Positions 28,345 through 37,247 of a stretch of DNA of 64,000 nucleotides are shown piece by piece. The notes below the pieces were generated by a model that saw only the letters and a program-made list of their open reading frames with translations, ran no database searches and had not been told where the DNA came from. Position numbers and translations under genes: made by a program. Every line of letters begins with the position of its first letter. Within the stretch, counting starts at the first letter, position 1. The DNA comes from Phycisphaerales bacterium (lineage in GTDB: Bacteria; Planctomycetota; Phycisphaerae; Phycisphaerales; SM1A02), in the NCBI GenBank assembly GCA_009691705.1, contig SIAR01000003.1:33879-97878 (forward strand). The letters run 5' to 3'.

Positions 28345-29982
28345 ATGAAGAGCACTGCCGATGGCTTGCGAGCGAATACCGATGCGTTTGTCGTTCTGAG
28401 CGCGAAGATCGAACAGGGGGGCGGTGCCGGTGGCATAGAACGGCAGCACAGGCATGGAAGGCTGACCGCCCGCGAGCGCATGGGATTGCTCCTCGACCGT
28501 TCATCCCCAAGTTTGGAATGTGGGCTTCTCGCTGGATGGAACATGTACGGCGAGTATGGCGGGGCACCGGGCGCAGGAGTCGTCACCACGATCGGACAGG
28601 TCGAGGGAAGACTTTGCATGGTGGTGGCCAACGATGCCACGGTGAAAGCAGGTGCGTTCTTTCCGATGACCTGCAAGAAGATCATCCGTGCCCAAGAGAT
28701 CGCGCAGCGCGCGCGTCTGCCTCTGATCTACCTCGTCGATAGCGCAGGAGTGTTTCTTCCACTACAAGAAGATGTCTTTCCGGACACCGATGACTTCGGG
28801 CGCATCTTTCGAAACAACGCCGTCATCTCTGCCGCCGGTATTGCGCAGTACGCAGCGATCATGGGAAACTGTGTGGCCGGTGGTGGATACTTGCCTGTTC
28901 TGTGCGACACACTCTTGATGACTGAGGGAAGCGGTCTCTATCTCGCTGGCCCTGCCCTCGTGAAGGCCGCGATCGGTCAAGAGGTATCGAGTGAAGAACT
29001 CGGTGGCGCCACGATGCACGCGCAGATATCTGGAACGATCGACTTTCATGAAAAGGATGATCCAACGTGCATCACGCGATTGCGCCGTCTCATGCTCATG
29101 AATGCATCCGCACCAATGGCGAGCACGCCGCCAATCGACTCAGTCGAGGCAGAGCGCGCGGCAGATGATGTGTACAGCGTCTATTCCAACGAGCCGGGCG
29201 CGCAGTACGACATGCGCGACTTGCTGAAGTCTGTTGTTGATCGTGGTTCATCCGACGAATACCGCAGCGACCATGGACCATCCATCGTTTGTATCTATGC
29301 GCGGATTGGCGGCTTCCCGGTGGGAATTGTGGCAAATCAGCGCAAGATGACCCAGCGCCACCTGCCCGGCGGCAAGGGTGGCCCCACCTCCGCAAAGTGC
29401 ATGCCCGCTGTGATCTACGACGACAGCGCCGAAAAGGCTGCGCGGTTCATTATGGATGTGAATCAGCGCAAGATTCCACTGCTCTTCATTCACGACACGA
29501 CCGGTTTTATGGTCGGTCGCGACAGCGAGCAGGGTGGAATCATTCGCAGTGGTGCCAAGATGGTGAACGCGATGAGCAACTCGATCGTGCCAAAGATCGT
29601 CTTGATCGCTGGCAATTCTTATGGCGCTGGCAATTATGCGATGTGTGGTCGAGCCTTTGATCCGTTCATCACGTTGGCATGGCCGGGAGCTCGCTGTGCA
29701 GTGATGGGTGCAAACCAAGCCGCAAACACACTTCTGCAGATTGATCTCGCAGCGCGCGAGCGCAAGGGAGAGGCAATTGACGAGGCGACCCGCGCGCAAC
29801 TGCTCGCCGCGATCAGTGCGTCGTATCAAGAGCAGCAAGACATTCGGTTTGCGGCAAGTCGGGGATGGGTCGACCGAATCATCGAGCCGCACCGCACCCG
29901 AGAAGAGTTGATACTCGCGTTGCGCATTGCCGCGCAGGCGCCGATTGTGGGATCTTTTCACACTGGGGTCTTTCAAACGTGA
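28345..29982 (+). CDS. Acyl-CoA carboxylase, carboxyltransferase subunit
   Basis: A 545-residue biotin-dependent carboxylase beta chain. Markers are GGAGGIERQHRHGRLTARER near the N-terminus, then YGGAPGAGVVTTIGQVEGR, MGNCVAGGGYLPVLCD, LPGGKGGPTSAKCMPAVIYD, FIHDTTGFMVGRDSEQGGII and GNSYGAGNYAMCGRAFDP. These are closest to methylcrotonyl- and geranyl-CoA carboxylase beta subunits, but propionyl-CoA carboxylase cannot be excluded. The biotin carboxylase partner is not in the window. The start is ATG 28345; the frame is open to 28159 but has no family match there. rdgB overlaps its stop. Confidence 0.92.
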   Translation: MKSTADGLRANTDAFVVLSAKIEQGGGAGGIERQHRHGRLTARERMGLLLDRSSPSLECGLLAGWNMYGEYGGAPGAGVVTTIGQVEGRLCMVVANDATVKAGAFFPMTCKKIIRAQEIAQRARLPLIYLVDSAGVFLPLQEDVFPDTDDFGRIFRNNAVISAAGIAQYAAIMGNCVAGGGYLPVLCDTLLMTEGSGLYLAGPALVKAAIGQEVSSEELGGATMHAQISGTIDFHEKDDPTCITRLRRLMLMNASAPMASTPPIDSVEAERAADDVYSVYSNEPGAQYDMRDLLKSVVDRGSSDEYRSDHGPSIVCIYARIGGFPVGIVANQRKMTQRHLPGGKGGPTSAKCMPAVIYDDSAEKAARFIMDVNQRKIPLLFIHDTTGFMVGRDSEQGGIIRSGAKMVNAMSNSIVPKIVLIAGNSYGAGNYAMCGRAFDPFITLAWPGARCAVMGANQAANTLLQIDLAARERKGEAIDEATRAQLLAAISASYQEQQDIRFAASRGWVDRIIEPHRTREELILALRIAAQAPIVGSFHTGVFQT

Positions 29983-30605
29983 TTCAAGAACTCATCATCG
30001 CGACTGGCAATCCACACAAGGTCGATGAGATTCGCGCCGTGCTTGGTGGGTTGGGTATACGGGTGTCGTCACTCGCCGACGTCGGCGGGGAGAATCTTGC
30101 TGAACCTGATGAGAGTGGATCGACTTTCGCACAGAACGCGCGAATCAAGGCGACCCAGTACGCGCGAGAATTGGGGCGAATGGTGCTCGCGGATGATTCG
30201 GGACTGGTGGTCGATGCGCTCGATGGCGCTCCGGGAGTGCACAGCGCGCGGTGGTCTGGGAGTGGTGTAACGCGACAAGAGCGCGACGCAGCTAACAACG
30301 CAAAGCTCGTCGCTGAACTTGCCAAGGTGCCAGAGCGACGGCGCGAGGCGAAGTTCGTCTGCGCGATGTGCGTCGCCGCGGCCGATGGAAGTGTGATTGC
30401 CGAGGCGCAAGGCACCTTCGAGGGAGTGATCACAGTGGTGCCACGAGGATCGAATGGATTTGGATATGACCCTTACCTCATCGTCGACGCAGATGGTCGA
30501 ACGAGTGCCGAACTATCTGCGCAGGAGAAAAATGCGCGCAGCCACCGCGGCGTTGCCACACGCGCGATCGCCCAACTGCTCTCGCGGCGCCTCGCTCTAT
30601 CCTGA
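29979..30605 (+). CDS. rdgB: XTP/dITP pyrophosphatase (HAM1 family)
   Basis: A 208-residue enzyme that removes non-canonical purine triphosphates. Motifs: ELIIATGNPHKVDEIR (phosphate-binding SxNxxK-like loop), LADDSGLVVDALDGAPGVHSARW, RGSNGFGYDPYLIV and ARSHRGVATRAI. GTG 29979 overlaps the upstream stop as GTGA, so translation is coupled. The size fits the family (about 200). Confidence 0.96.
   Translation: MIQELIIATGNPHKVDEIRAVLGGLGIRVSSLADVGGENLAEPDESGSTFAQNARIKATQYARELGRMVLADDSGLVVDALDGAPGVHSARWSGSGVTRQERDAANNAKLVAELAKVPERRREAKFVCAMCVAAADGSVIAEAQGTFEGVITVVPRGSNGFGYDPYLIVDADGRTSAELSAQEKNARSHRGVATRAIAQLLSRRLALS
30598..30603 (+). promoter_or_regulatory. Putative -10 element of the YkgJ-like gene (TATCCT)
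   Basis: TATCCT lies seven bases before GTG 30611 and overlaps the last codon and first stop base of rdgB. There is no Shine-Dalgarno sequence. Confidence 0.45.
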
Positions 30606-30610
30606 GTCGC

Positions 30611-31879
30611 GTGTCGTTCGCACTTCCCGTCCTTCCTCTGGCGACTCCTGGGCAGCGATACTCGTGTCACGGGTGTGGAAACTGCTGCCGCAATTTCACA
30701 GTGCAATTGCGCGCTGCGGACGTTGCGCGCATCGTTGAGCAGGGTTGGACCGCGCGACTCGGCGCAAGTCCGATTGCCACATTTCGGGGGCGACAGTATC
30801 TGCGTCAGAACACAGATGGCGCCTGCGTATTTTTGATGGATAACGGGCAGTGTCAGGTGCACGCCGAGTTTGGGTTCGAGAAAAAACCAATCGCCTGCCA
30901 GATGTTCCCGTACATGTTGTCGCCTGAAACGAGCCGCGCGCAGATGGGGGTGAGTTTCGCCTGTCAGAGCGTGGTCGAAAACAAGGGACAACTCGTCAAT
31001 GCGCAGGTGCCCGATGCCCTGCGCATCGCCCTGCGCGGACTTCCCGAGGTCTTGCGCCCCGCGCCTGCACTCGCACTTGTGCGCGGCCGTCCAGCGGAAG
31101 TTGGAGAGGTCGAGTGGTTTACGAAGCGGTTGATTCGCTGGCTCGAAAGTGCTGCGCCACTGCGGGTGCGACTCGACGGAGTTGCGTGGATCGCTCAGAC
31201 TCTCGCCGCTGCACGGCTGCGAAATGTCCGCGGCAAAAACTTGAGGGAACTATTCGATCTGCTCTTTGACGCGCTGGGCGCAGAGTTGCCGCTTCATCCG
31301 ATTGATCCACCATCGAGGCGCCAACGGGCGCTACTGCAAGGCGCAATATTCGCCCGGACTGAGGATCCCAAGCCTTTGTCGCAGGTAGTTTCGAGTCGCT
31401 GGCTGTCAATCTTGAATCAGTTGCGCAGAAGCCGCGCTTGGCGAACAGGAAGCGGTGGACAGCTTGTGCCACTAGTTGAATCGGCCGCACCTGGGACTGT
31501 GACGTTTGAGCAAGTTTGGAAAGTATCGGTCGAACAAGACTCCGACGAGAGTGCATCGATTGACGCACTCATGACGCGGTGGCTACGCGCATCCATCGAA
31601 GGGGGACGGGTCTGGGGTTCTGCCTACTACGGATGGAGTGTGGTGGATGGGCTCTGCGCGTTCGCGTTGGCCGCGGCAAGCGTCGGATGGCTCGCACGAT
31701 TCGAAGCGGCGCACGCAGCATGCACGGTGGTGTCACTCGCGCATGTGCAGCATGCCCTTCGGCGCATCGACCGAACCGCGGGTCGCGCTCCATGGCTTGG
31801 TCGCAATTCTGAACGTCTGCGCCTCGCGTTTCTTGTGCGCGACGATGGACTGCGTAGAGTGCTGCTCGGCCACTTCTAG
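30611..31879 (+). CDS. YkgJ-type cysteine-cluster protein with long C-terminal domain
   Basis: A 422-residue protein. The N-terminal 110 residues have the Cys pattern of the YkgJ (CxxCxxCC) family: YSCHGCGNCCRNF, then CVFLMDNGQCQVH and KPIACQMFPY. This family binds a zinc or iron-sulfur centre; its role is mostly unknown. The remaining 300 residues are helical and rich in Arg, with no family recognised. The start is GTG 30611. It follows rdgB at five bases. A role in cofactor or protein maturation is possible but unproven. Confidence 0.8.
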   Translation: MSFALPVLPLATPGQRYSCHGCGNCCRNFTVQLRAADVARIVEQGWTARLGASPIATFRGRQYLRQNTDGACVFLMDNGQCQVHAEFGFEKKPIACQMFPYMLSPETSRAQMGVSFACQSVVENKGQLVNAQVPDALRIALRGLPEVLRPAPALALVRGRPAEVGEVEWFTKRLIRWLESAAPLRVRLDGVAWIAQTLAAARLRNVRGKNLRELFDLLFDALGAELPLHPIDPPSRRQRALLQGAIFARTEDPKPLSQVVSSRWLSILNQLRRSRAWRTGSGGQLVPLVESAAPGTVTFEQVWKVSVEQDSDESASIDALMTRWLRASIEGGRVWGSAYYGWSVVDGLCAFALAAASVGWLARFEAAHAACTVVSLAHVQHALRRIDRTAGRAPWLGRNSERLRLAFLVRDDGLRRVLLGHF

Positions 31880-31891
31880 ATCAGGCGATGT

Positions 31892-32896
31892 TTAGGAGCG
31901 TCGCGCATTCATGATGCGCCGCGTCATCCAAATCGAAAGGGGGATGCCACCGATCAGAGCCGCGATCGCTTCGCCAGCTGAATCGATAATCGAAAGTTGG
32001 ACGAACGCCGCGTCGATTCCATCAGCGAAACCCTTCGCAGTCAGCAGTTGCGCCACAAGTGCAAACCCGGCCTCGCGAAATCCCAGTCGCCCCAGTGGTC
32101 CGAGGCTCGCGAGCAGTCCAGTGCAGGCGAGCGCAAAACTGTCGGCATAATCGAGGTGGAGCCCGAGTATCTGGGCGGCGAGAATCGTTCGAACTCCGTT
32201 GAGAGCGAGGTCGACGCAGCGAATCGGAAGACAAATGAGAAGCGCGCGGCCATCACCAACGATGCGTGCGGTTTCGCGAAAGCGCTTTGGAACGATTGAG
32301 AGGCGCGCGATCCACCAAACCAGGAAGGTGAGCAGTGCTGTGAAGCCAATCGCCAATACGATCCATCCCCATCCGAATGAGCGCAGCAGAAAAGTAGCCG
32401 CGATGACTCCACCGATGGGAAGCAGAAAAGTGAGAAGGTCGAGGCCAAACCAGTTGACGATTTCGAAAAAGCGCAGTCGGTCTACGCGCATGTGATAGGT
32501 GACTCGTGCGATCATCCCAAGGCGTAGCGGCGCGAAATTTGCGAGTGTGCAGACCCAGTTCACGGCCGTGACTGCCCCCAATGTGGGAAGCGCAGGCTCG
32601 CGCACCAGGTTGGTGCCAACCGCGCGCGGTCGCACAGGTTCGAGTGTGAGGCGAAAGAGCACGCCATTGAGAATGATGCTCGCCGCGCTCACCGCCACGA
32701 TGGCGGCAACAATCCAAGGGTTGGCGTTTCGCACGCTCGACCAATCGCCATTGGATGACGCGTACCAGACGCACCAGACCAGAATCGCCAGCCCAACCGC
32801 ATACCCAACACCTTGCAGGACTTTCGAGCGCAACGACATCTTCGCCGGCCCATCCGAAGAAAGAGGTGCGTCGGTGCCGTCCATGACAGTGTTCAT
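31892..32896 (-). CDS. LPG synthase/UPF0104-type membrane protein
   Basis: A 334-residue protein with about eight membrane segments. The sequence PLGRLGFREAGFALVAQLL near residue 260 holds the conserved xREAG box of the lysylphosphatidylglycerol synthase transmembrane family (also called UPF0104, AglD-like). Members without the soluble synthase domain, like this one, act as lipid or glycolipid flippases or are uncharacterised. It follows floA by 24 bases at the end of the NfeD-flotillin cluster. MDGTDAPL at ATG 32884 is an alternative start. Confidence 0.8.
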   Translation of the reverse strand: MNTVMDGTDAPLSSDGPAKMSLRSKVLQGVGYAVGLAILVWCVWYASSNGDWSSVRNANPWIVAAIVAVSAASIILNGVLFRLTLEPVRPRAVGTNLVREPALPTLGAVTAVNWVCTLANFAPLRLGMIARVTYHMRVDRLRFFEIVNWFGLDLLTFLLPIGGVIAATFLLRSFGWGWIVLAIGFTALLTFLVWWIARLSIVPKRFRETARIVGDGRALLICLPIRCVDLALNGVRTILAAQILGLHLDYADSFALACTGLLASLGPLGRLGFREAGFALVAQLLTAKGFADGIDAAFVQLSIIDSAGEAIAALIGGIPLSIWMTRRIMNARRS

Positions 32897-32920
32897 CAGG
32901 AAACGACTTCGCAGGTTCGT

Positions 32921-33937
32921 TTACGAAGGGCTCTTGCCAATCGAAGAGCGCATGTCGGTGTCGGCCATCACGTTTTTCATCTTGTAGTAGTCCATCACGC
33001 CGAGGTGACCACTGCGAAATGCCTCGGCAATCGCACGCGGAATGTCTGCCTCCGCGAGGATCACGATGGCGCGATTCTTCTGTGCTTCGGCGAGATGCTC
33101 TGCTTCGAGGGCGACCGCTAGTGCGCGCCGTTGCTCAGCCTGCGCCTGAAAGCGCTTCGTGTCAGCCTCAGCCTGTGCCGCTTGCAGCTGCGCGCCAATG
33201 TTCTCGCCCACGTCGACATCTGCGATATCAATCGAGAGGATCTCAAACGCGGTGCCCGAGTCAAGCCCCTTGGCGAGCACCGTCTTTGAAATGCGATCTG
33301 GATTTTCAAGAACGCTTTTGTGATCCAGCGCCGATCCAATGGTTGAGATGATGCCTTCGCCGACTCGAGCGATGATTGTTTCTTCGGTTGCGCCGCCCAC
33401 GAGGCGCGAGATGTTTGTTCGAACCGTGACGCGTGCCTTCGCACGCAACTGAATTCCATCCTTTGCCACAGCATCAATCGTCTGCTTGCCAGATGCCGGA
33501 TTCGGACAATCGATCACCTTGGGCATGACCGACGTGTTGACGGCATCGACGATGTCGCGTCCCGCAAGATCGATCGCAACGGCGCGATCCCACGGAAGAT
33601 CGATGCCAGCTTTCTCTGCGGCGATCATCGCCCGTACTACGTTGGTGACCCGTCCGCCCGCCAGAAAGTGCGCTTCCATGTGCTGGGTGCTAATGTCGAG
33701 CCCAGTCTTCTTGGCGCTAATGCGATTGAGCACGATGAGGGAAGGGTTGACCTTTCGAAGACGCATCATGATCAAGTCGAGCAGACTCACTGGAGCACCG
33801 CTCAACCACGCCTGGATCCAAAGTTGCAAATACTGCCCGAGAATCAGCAGGAACACGAGGCCGATGACGCCCACAACTGCGAGACCGACCCATGCCCAAG
33901 GTTCAACAACGGCGAGGATGAGAGATGATGGAATCAT
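32921..33937 (-). CDS. floA: Flotillin-like protein FloA
   Basis: A 338-residue member of the FloA/YqfA (UPF0365) family. An N-terminal hairpin membrane segment (about 14-38) is followed by a conserved block ([19 protein letters not shown]), an SPFH-like domain and a helical C-terminus with Ala/Glu-rich coiled coil ([20 protein letters not shown]), then [19 protein letters not shown] at the end. It organises membrane microdomains in Bacillus. The two NfeD genes upstream are the usual partners. A TAGGCT element six bases before the ATG suggests separate, leaderless transcription. Confidence 0.95.
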   Translation of the reverse strand: MIPSSLILAVVEPWAWVGLAVVGVIGLVFLLILGQYLQLWIQAWLSGAPVSLLDLIMMRLRKVNPSLIVLNRISAKKTGLDISTQHMEAHFLAGGRVTNVVRAMIAAEKAGIDLPWDRAVAIDLAGRDIVDAVNTSVMPKVIDCPNPASGKQTIDAVAKDGIQLRAKARVTVRTNISRLVGGATEETIIARVGEGIISTIGSALDHKSVLENPDRISKTVLAKGLDSGTAFEILSIDIADVDVGENIGAQLQAAQAEADTKRFQAQAEQRRALAVALEAEHLAEAQKNRAIVILAEADIPRAIAEAFRSGHLGVMDYYKMKNVMADTDMRSSIGKSPS

Positions 33938-33943
33938 CCCGAC

Positions 33944-33949
33944 AGCCTA
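33944..33949 (-). promoter_or_regulatory. Putative -10 element of floA (TAGGCT)
   Basis: On the minus strand TAGGCT lies six bases before ATG 33937, within the 20-base gap after the nfeD stop. No Shine-Dalgarno sequence is visible. Confidence 0.45.
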
Positions 33950-33957
33950 CAACGCTC

Positions 33958-34575
33958 TCATGAAGTCGGTGGCGACGGCGTGTCGCGCTCACGAACGCGC
34001 AACTGTCCATCGATCGCGTCGATCACAGTTACCGCGACTCCAACTGCGATCACGCCATTCTCGGCGACGGCGTCGATTCGAAGACCGTCGACGCGCACGA
34101 ATCCCACAGGCCGAAGGGTGGTGAGCGTTGTGCCTTCGTGGCCAACAAGCGCGGCAAGTTGCCGCGCAGATGCGGTCGCGATGACCCCGCTTCTCCCAAC
34201 CGCGGGATTGTCGATGCCACGATGATCGTCATCACTCACGCGGCGCGGTCCATCGGCATCCTCTTTCAGAATCATGCGATTGGCGATTGGTGTTTTCGAC
34301 CACAGTTTCACGACGAGCAGTAGAACGATTGGACTCCCCGCGCACATCACCGCGAGATATATGCCGCCCCAATTCACGTCGTACGCAAACATTGAAGCGA
34401 TCGACGCCACAGCGCTAACGCCGGTCATGACCGCGAGCACTCCGCCAGATGGAACAAATAGTTCGAGCAGAAGCAGCGCGATCGCCAACCCCAGCAGACC
34501 CAGCGCAACGAAGAGATAAATTTCTTCGCGCGGAGCTGCTTGCGATAGTTGTGAGAGGTGAAGTGTGAACATCAC
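33958..34575 (-). CDS. Short NfeD-like membrane protein
   Basis: A 205-residue protein with three to four N-terminal membrane segments (from LFVALGLLGLAIALLLLELF to about 100) and a C-terminal OB-like NfeD domain (about 125-200). That domain contains VGHEGTTLTTLRPVGFVRVD. It lacks the protease domain of the gene upstream. GTG 34575 overlaps the stop of the upstream gene (GTGA); ATG 34572 is the alternative. NfeD and flotillin are functionally linked in bacteria. Confidence 0.85.
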   Translation of the reverse strand: MMFTLHLSQLSQAAPREEIYLFVALGLLGLAIALLLLELFVPSGGVLAVMTGVSAVASIASMFAYDVNWGGIYLAVMCAGSPIVLLLVVKLWSKTPIANRMILKEDADGPRRVSDDDHRGIDNPAVGRSGVIATASARQLAALVGHEGTTLTTLRPVGFVRVDGLRIDAVAENGVIAVGVAVTVIDAIDGQLRVRERDTPSPPTS

Positions 34576-36248
34576 GCCGATTCTCCCCGATTTGTCGGCG
34601 CCGTGCCAGTTTCCTCACTGTCGAGCGGCTCGACCTCAACACTCGTGCCGCGATGACGCACGATTCGAACGCGCATGCCAGCTTCGACGAACTCTCCAGT
34701 TGTCTGCGCATCGACTGGACGGTTCTCAAACAGTACGCGACCACTTGGTCGCAAAGTCGTCAGCGCGGTTGCGATGCTCGCCAGTGGCGGCAATTCGCGT
34801 CGGGGTGTGAGCGCATCGCGGCGTTGAGAGGACGCTACTGTTGTGAGAATTGCCCGCTGCGCCAGAGGCGAGTTCGGCAATGACTTCGATGCGAACCAGA
34901 GGATGGTGATCGATCCAAAGATGCCAGCAAGGGTTGATCCGATGCTCATGAAGAGTTGCTGCTGACCGGCGGCAGATGAAAGATCGCGCGTGACAAAACT
35001 CGAAACGAGTCCGCCAAGAACGAGGGCGCCACCGCCGACGGCGACCCATCCACCAGTTGGAAGAATGACAAGGTCGAGAGCAACGAGGCCGAGTCCAACC
35101 ACGACTGCGATGAGTTCCCACCAATCGGAGAGCCCGACAAATGCTGGTGCCCCCACCAGTAGCAGCAACGCGATTGCTGCCATTGTGCCAAAGACTCCAA
35201 AGCCGGGAGTCAACGTCTCGAGTACGAACCCAACGAGCAAGATCACGATGAGCGCGATGCGCACTGGCCAACTCGTGAGGAATCTCACCAACCACTCTGA
35301 CCAGTTTTCATCGAGTCGAGTAAGTGTCGCTGCCCCGAACCATGCGGCAAGTTCTTGGTCTGACGCAATGGGTCCTTTGGCAATTCCAAGTGCAATCGCC
35401 TCGTCGGGGTGCAGAACGAGCAACTGATCTGCTTTCACGATCTGTCCGACAAGTGTCCACTGCCCGCGCTCACTTGCGCTAATTCGCGCCCGAGGTCGAG
35501 GCGCGTGGGATGGGCTGGCAAGCACGTCTTTTGGTGCGAACGGTGCAAACCACGCAATGGGAGCTTCGCTTTCACCGCCATCCGTAGCAACTTCTGGCAA
35601 CAGGATGGCAAGCGCTTGCCGTGGTGGCGCCTCGCCAAAGAGATCGTGATACTCCTGCGCATCCACGAGTGCGCGCCGGTGGGTCGATGCGTTTCGGAGG
35701 AGCCAGAGTTCTCCGCCGAGGCGCACAAATCCCTGCACGAGGTTTTCGTCGTATCCACGCCGCCGTGCACTATCGACGACCTCCGAGATGATGGGTGCCT
35801 CCATCTTTGCGCGCTCCGTGGCAGGAAGTGGAATTAGTCCCGCGCCCGGCATGACTTGAATCGGTGCAGCGTCTCCGAATGCCGATCCAGGTGCGACGAG
35901 AATCTCTCGCGTGGCAAGGGCAAGAATTGTTCCTGCCGAGTACGCATGTGGATGGATCCACGCGACGGTGTTGGCTGGCATCTGTGTCTTGATGTAATTG
36001 CACAGTTGCAGCGTCGCGAGCAGGTCGCCGCCGGGAGTATCGAACTCGAGAACGATTGCCTGCGCGCCATCACTCACGGCCCGTTCGGTACGGCGCATCA
36101 CTGATACGACTGTCACGTCGTCTATCGGTCCTCGCACAGAGATGATCGCAACCGAACTCGCTTGTCGCTCCGCCGGAACTGCGTGCTGTGCGGCATCGCC
36201 ACCGACCCAAGCGATGAGCACAAGAAGAACAAGACGAGCGCAGAGCAC
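34572..36248 (-). CDS. NfeD family membrane serine protease (ClpP-like plus NfeD)
   Basis: About 558 residues. A signal-like N-terminus is followed by a ClpP/crotonase-fold protease (about 25-260) with the nucleophile in HPHAYSAGTILALA and a Lys in ATERAKMEAPII in the expected catalytic positions. Four membrane segments (about 330-440) and a C-terminal NfeD OB-fold (about 480-540) follow. The open frame extends to ATG 36284, but a strong terminator covers its first ten codons. GTG 36248, followed directly by the hydrophobic signal LCARLVLLVLIAW, is therefore the likelier start. Confidence 0.88.
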   Translation of the reverse strand: MLCARLVLLVLIAWVGGDAAQHAVPAERQASSVAIISVRGPIDDVTVVSVMRRTERAVSDGAQAIVLEFDTPGGDLLATLQLCNYIKTQMPANTVAWIHPHAYSAGTILALATREILVAPGSAFGDAAPIQVMPGAGLIPLPATERAKMEAPIISEVVDSARRRGYDENLVQGFVRLGGELWLLRNASTHRRALVDAQEYHDLFGEAPPRQALAILLPEVATDGGESEAPIAWFAPFAPKDVLASPSHAPRPRARISASERGQWTLVGQIVKADQLLVLHPDEAIALGIAKGPIASDQELAAWFGAATLTRLDENWSEWLVRFLTSWPVRIALIVILLVGFVLETLTPGFGVFGTMAAIALLLLVGAPAFVGLSDWWELIAVVVGLGLVALDLVILPTGGWVAVGGGALVLGGLVSSFVTRDLSSAAGQQQLFMSIGSTLAGIFGSITILWFASKSLPNSPLAQRAILTTVASSQRRDALTPRRELPPLASIATALTTLRPSGRVLFENRPVDAQTTGEFVEAGMRVRIVRHRGTSVEVEPLDSEETGTAPTNRGESA

Positions 36249-36265
36249 AGTCTCGAAATGGTAGA

Positions 36266-36298
36266 GAAAAAAAGCCCCAGCCATCGTTGGCTGGGGCT
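36266..36298 (-). terminator. Rho-independent terminator after the first prepilin-like gene
   Basis: A perfect 11-base stem (AGCCCCAGCCA / TGGCTGGGGCT) with a four-base loop and seven T on the minus strand; A-rich flanks on the other side make it potentially bidirectional. It lies about 35 bases after the stop at 36333 and inside the maximal open frame of the nfeD protease gene. Confidence 0.95.
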
Positions 36299-36332
36299 TT
36301 TGATTCCCGAGAGTGAACTGTGAAGCGCGAAA

Positions 36333-37199
36333 TCAATCCCAGCTGGCGATGTGATGCGCGGGGATCGGGCCAGTGCAGCTCGTGACCAACTGAATGAGCA
36401 TGTCTGCATCCTTTGTTGTGTCATCGCGTTTAAAAACATTGTCGACGATATTGGTCGTGCCCACAGTGACGAGATCGCAGCCTTCTGGCACAAACGTTCG
36501 GCCGAACGTGACGTGGTTGTCGTTGAAACAGAGATTGCCGTCCCATTCGTCTTTCGCACCGTGAATCTCGAGCGTCTTCGAAGTCGCGTAGTCGGCCGGA
36601 GTCAGCGAACCATCTCTGACACCGCGGTTTCCAAGAACAACGACCTTTGAGTTCACTGAGTTACGCCATTCACGAGCGCGGCGAACCGTGTTCGAGAGTG
36701 GCAACGTTGCGTACGAAGTTGCCGAAGCCGTGATACCAGCGGCGGTTCCGGTGATCTTGTAGTTCGTTTCGTCCCAGTAAATGTCTGAGGCTGGACGGTA
36801 TGCGTTGTAGTTGTAGTTCGCGCAGATCGCCATCTTCGAACTGGTCTCGGATGGGCTAATGAGAATCTGTGGCGAAAACATCTGCTTTGCCAAGCAGGCC
36901 GAAAAGAGGCTCTGGTGCGAGTTTCGACTCTCATCTTCCAGGCCGCGACCAGGGAGTTGCGCGCCACCGAATGCCAAGCGATTGATTTCACTGGGAGTTG
37001 GAAAGCGTCCCTGAGTGCTATCGACCGATGCGATCATCCAGCCCTTATGGACCTGCTGAATCTGCGTTGAATCTTTGACCTGTCGTGCCGTTGCACGGGC
37101 CTTTGCCAGGGCGGGCAAGAGGATTCCGAGCAAGAGCGCGATGATCGCCATCACGACCAGAAGTTCGATCAGAGTGAATGCACGTTGTGTCTTTTTCAT
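36333..37199 (-). CDS. Prepilin-like protein 1 (pseudopilin-type N-terminus, secreted domain)
   Basis: A 288-residue protein with a prepilin leader and helix, RAFTLIELLVVMAIIALLLGILLPAL (Glu at +5). The helix continues into KARATARQVKDSTQIQQVHK. The C-terminal domain includes EIHGAKDEWDGNLCFNDNHV, related to the H-x-DG motif common in planctomycete prepilin-like proteins. It is not a standard gsp subunit and is unlinked to that operon. The product is paralogous to the next gene. ATG 37199 matches the paralogue's start; ATG 37211 is in frame upstream. A terminator follows. Confidence 0.87.
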   Translation of the reverse strand: MKKTQRAFTLIELLVVMAIIALLLGILLPALAKARATARQVKDSTQIQQVHKGWMIASVDSTQGRFPTPSEINRLAFGGAQLPGRGLEDESRNSHQSLFSACLAKQMFSPQILISPSETSSKMAICANYNYNAYRPASDIYWDETNYKITGTAAGITASATSYATLPLSNTVRRAREWRNSVNSKVVVLGNRGVRDGSLTPADYATSKTLEIHGAKDEWDGNLCFNDNHVTFGRTFVPEGCDLVTVGTTNIVDNVFKRDDTTKDADMLIQLVTSCTGPIPAHHIASWD

Positions 37200-37247
37200 T
37201 GTGTTATCCAAAAAATAAATATGCGTGTGTTTGTTGTGCGGGTGTGA

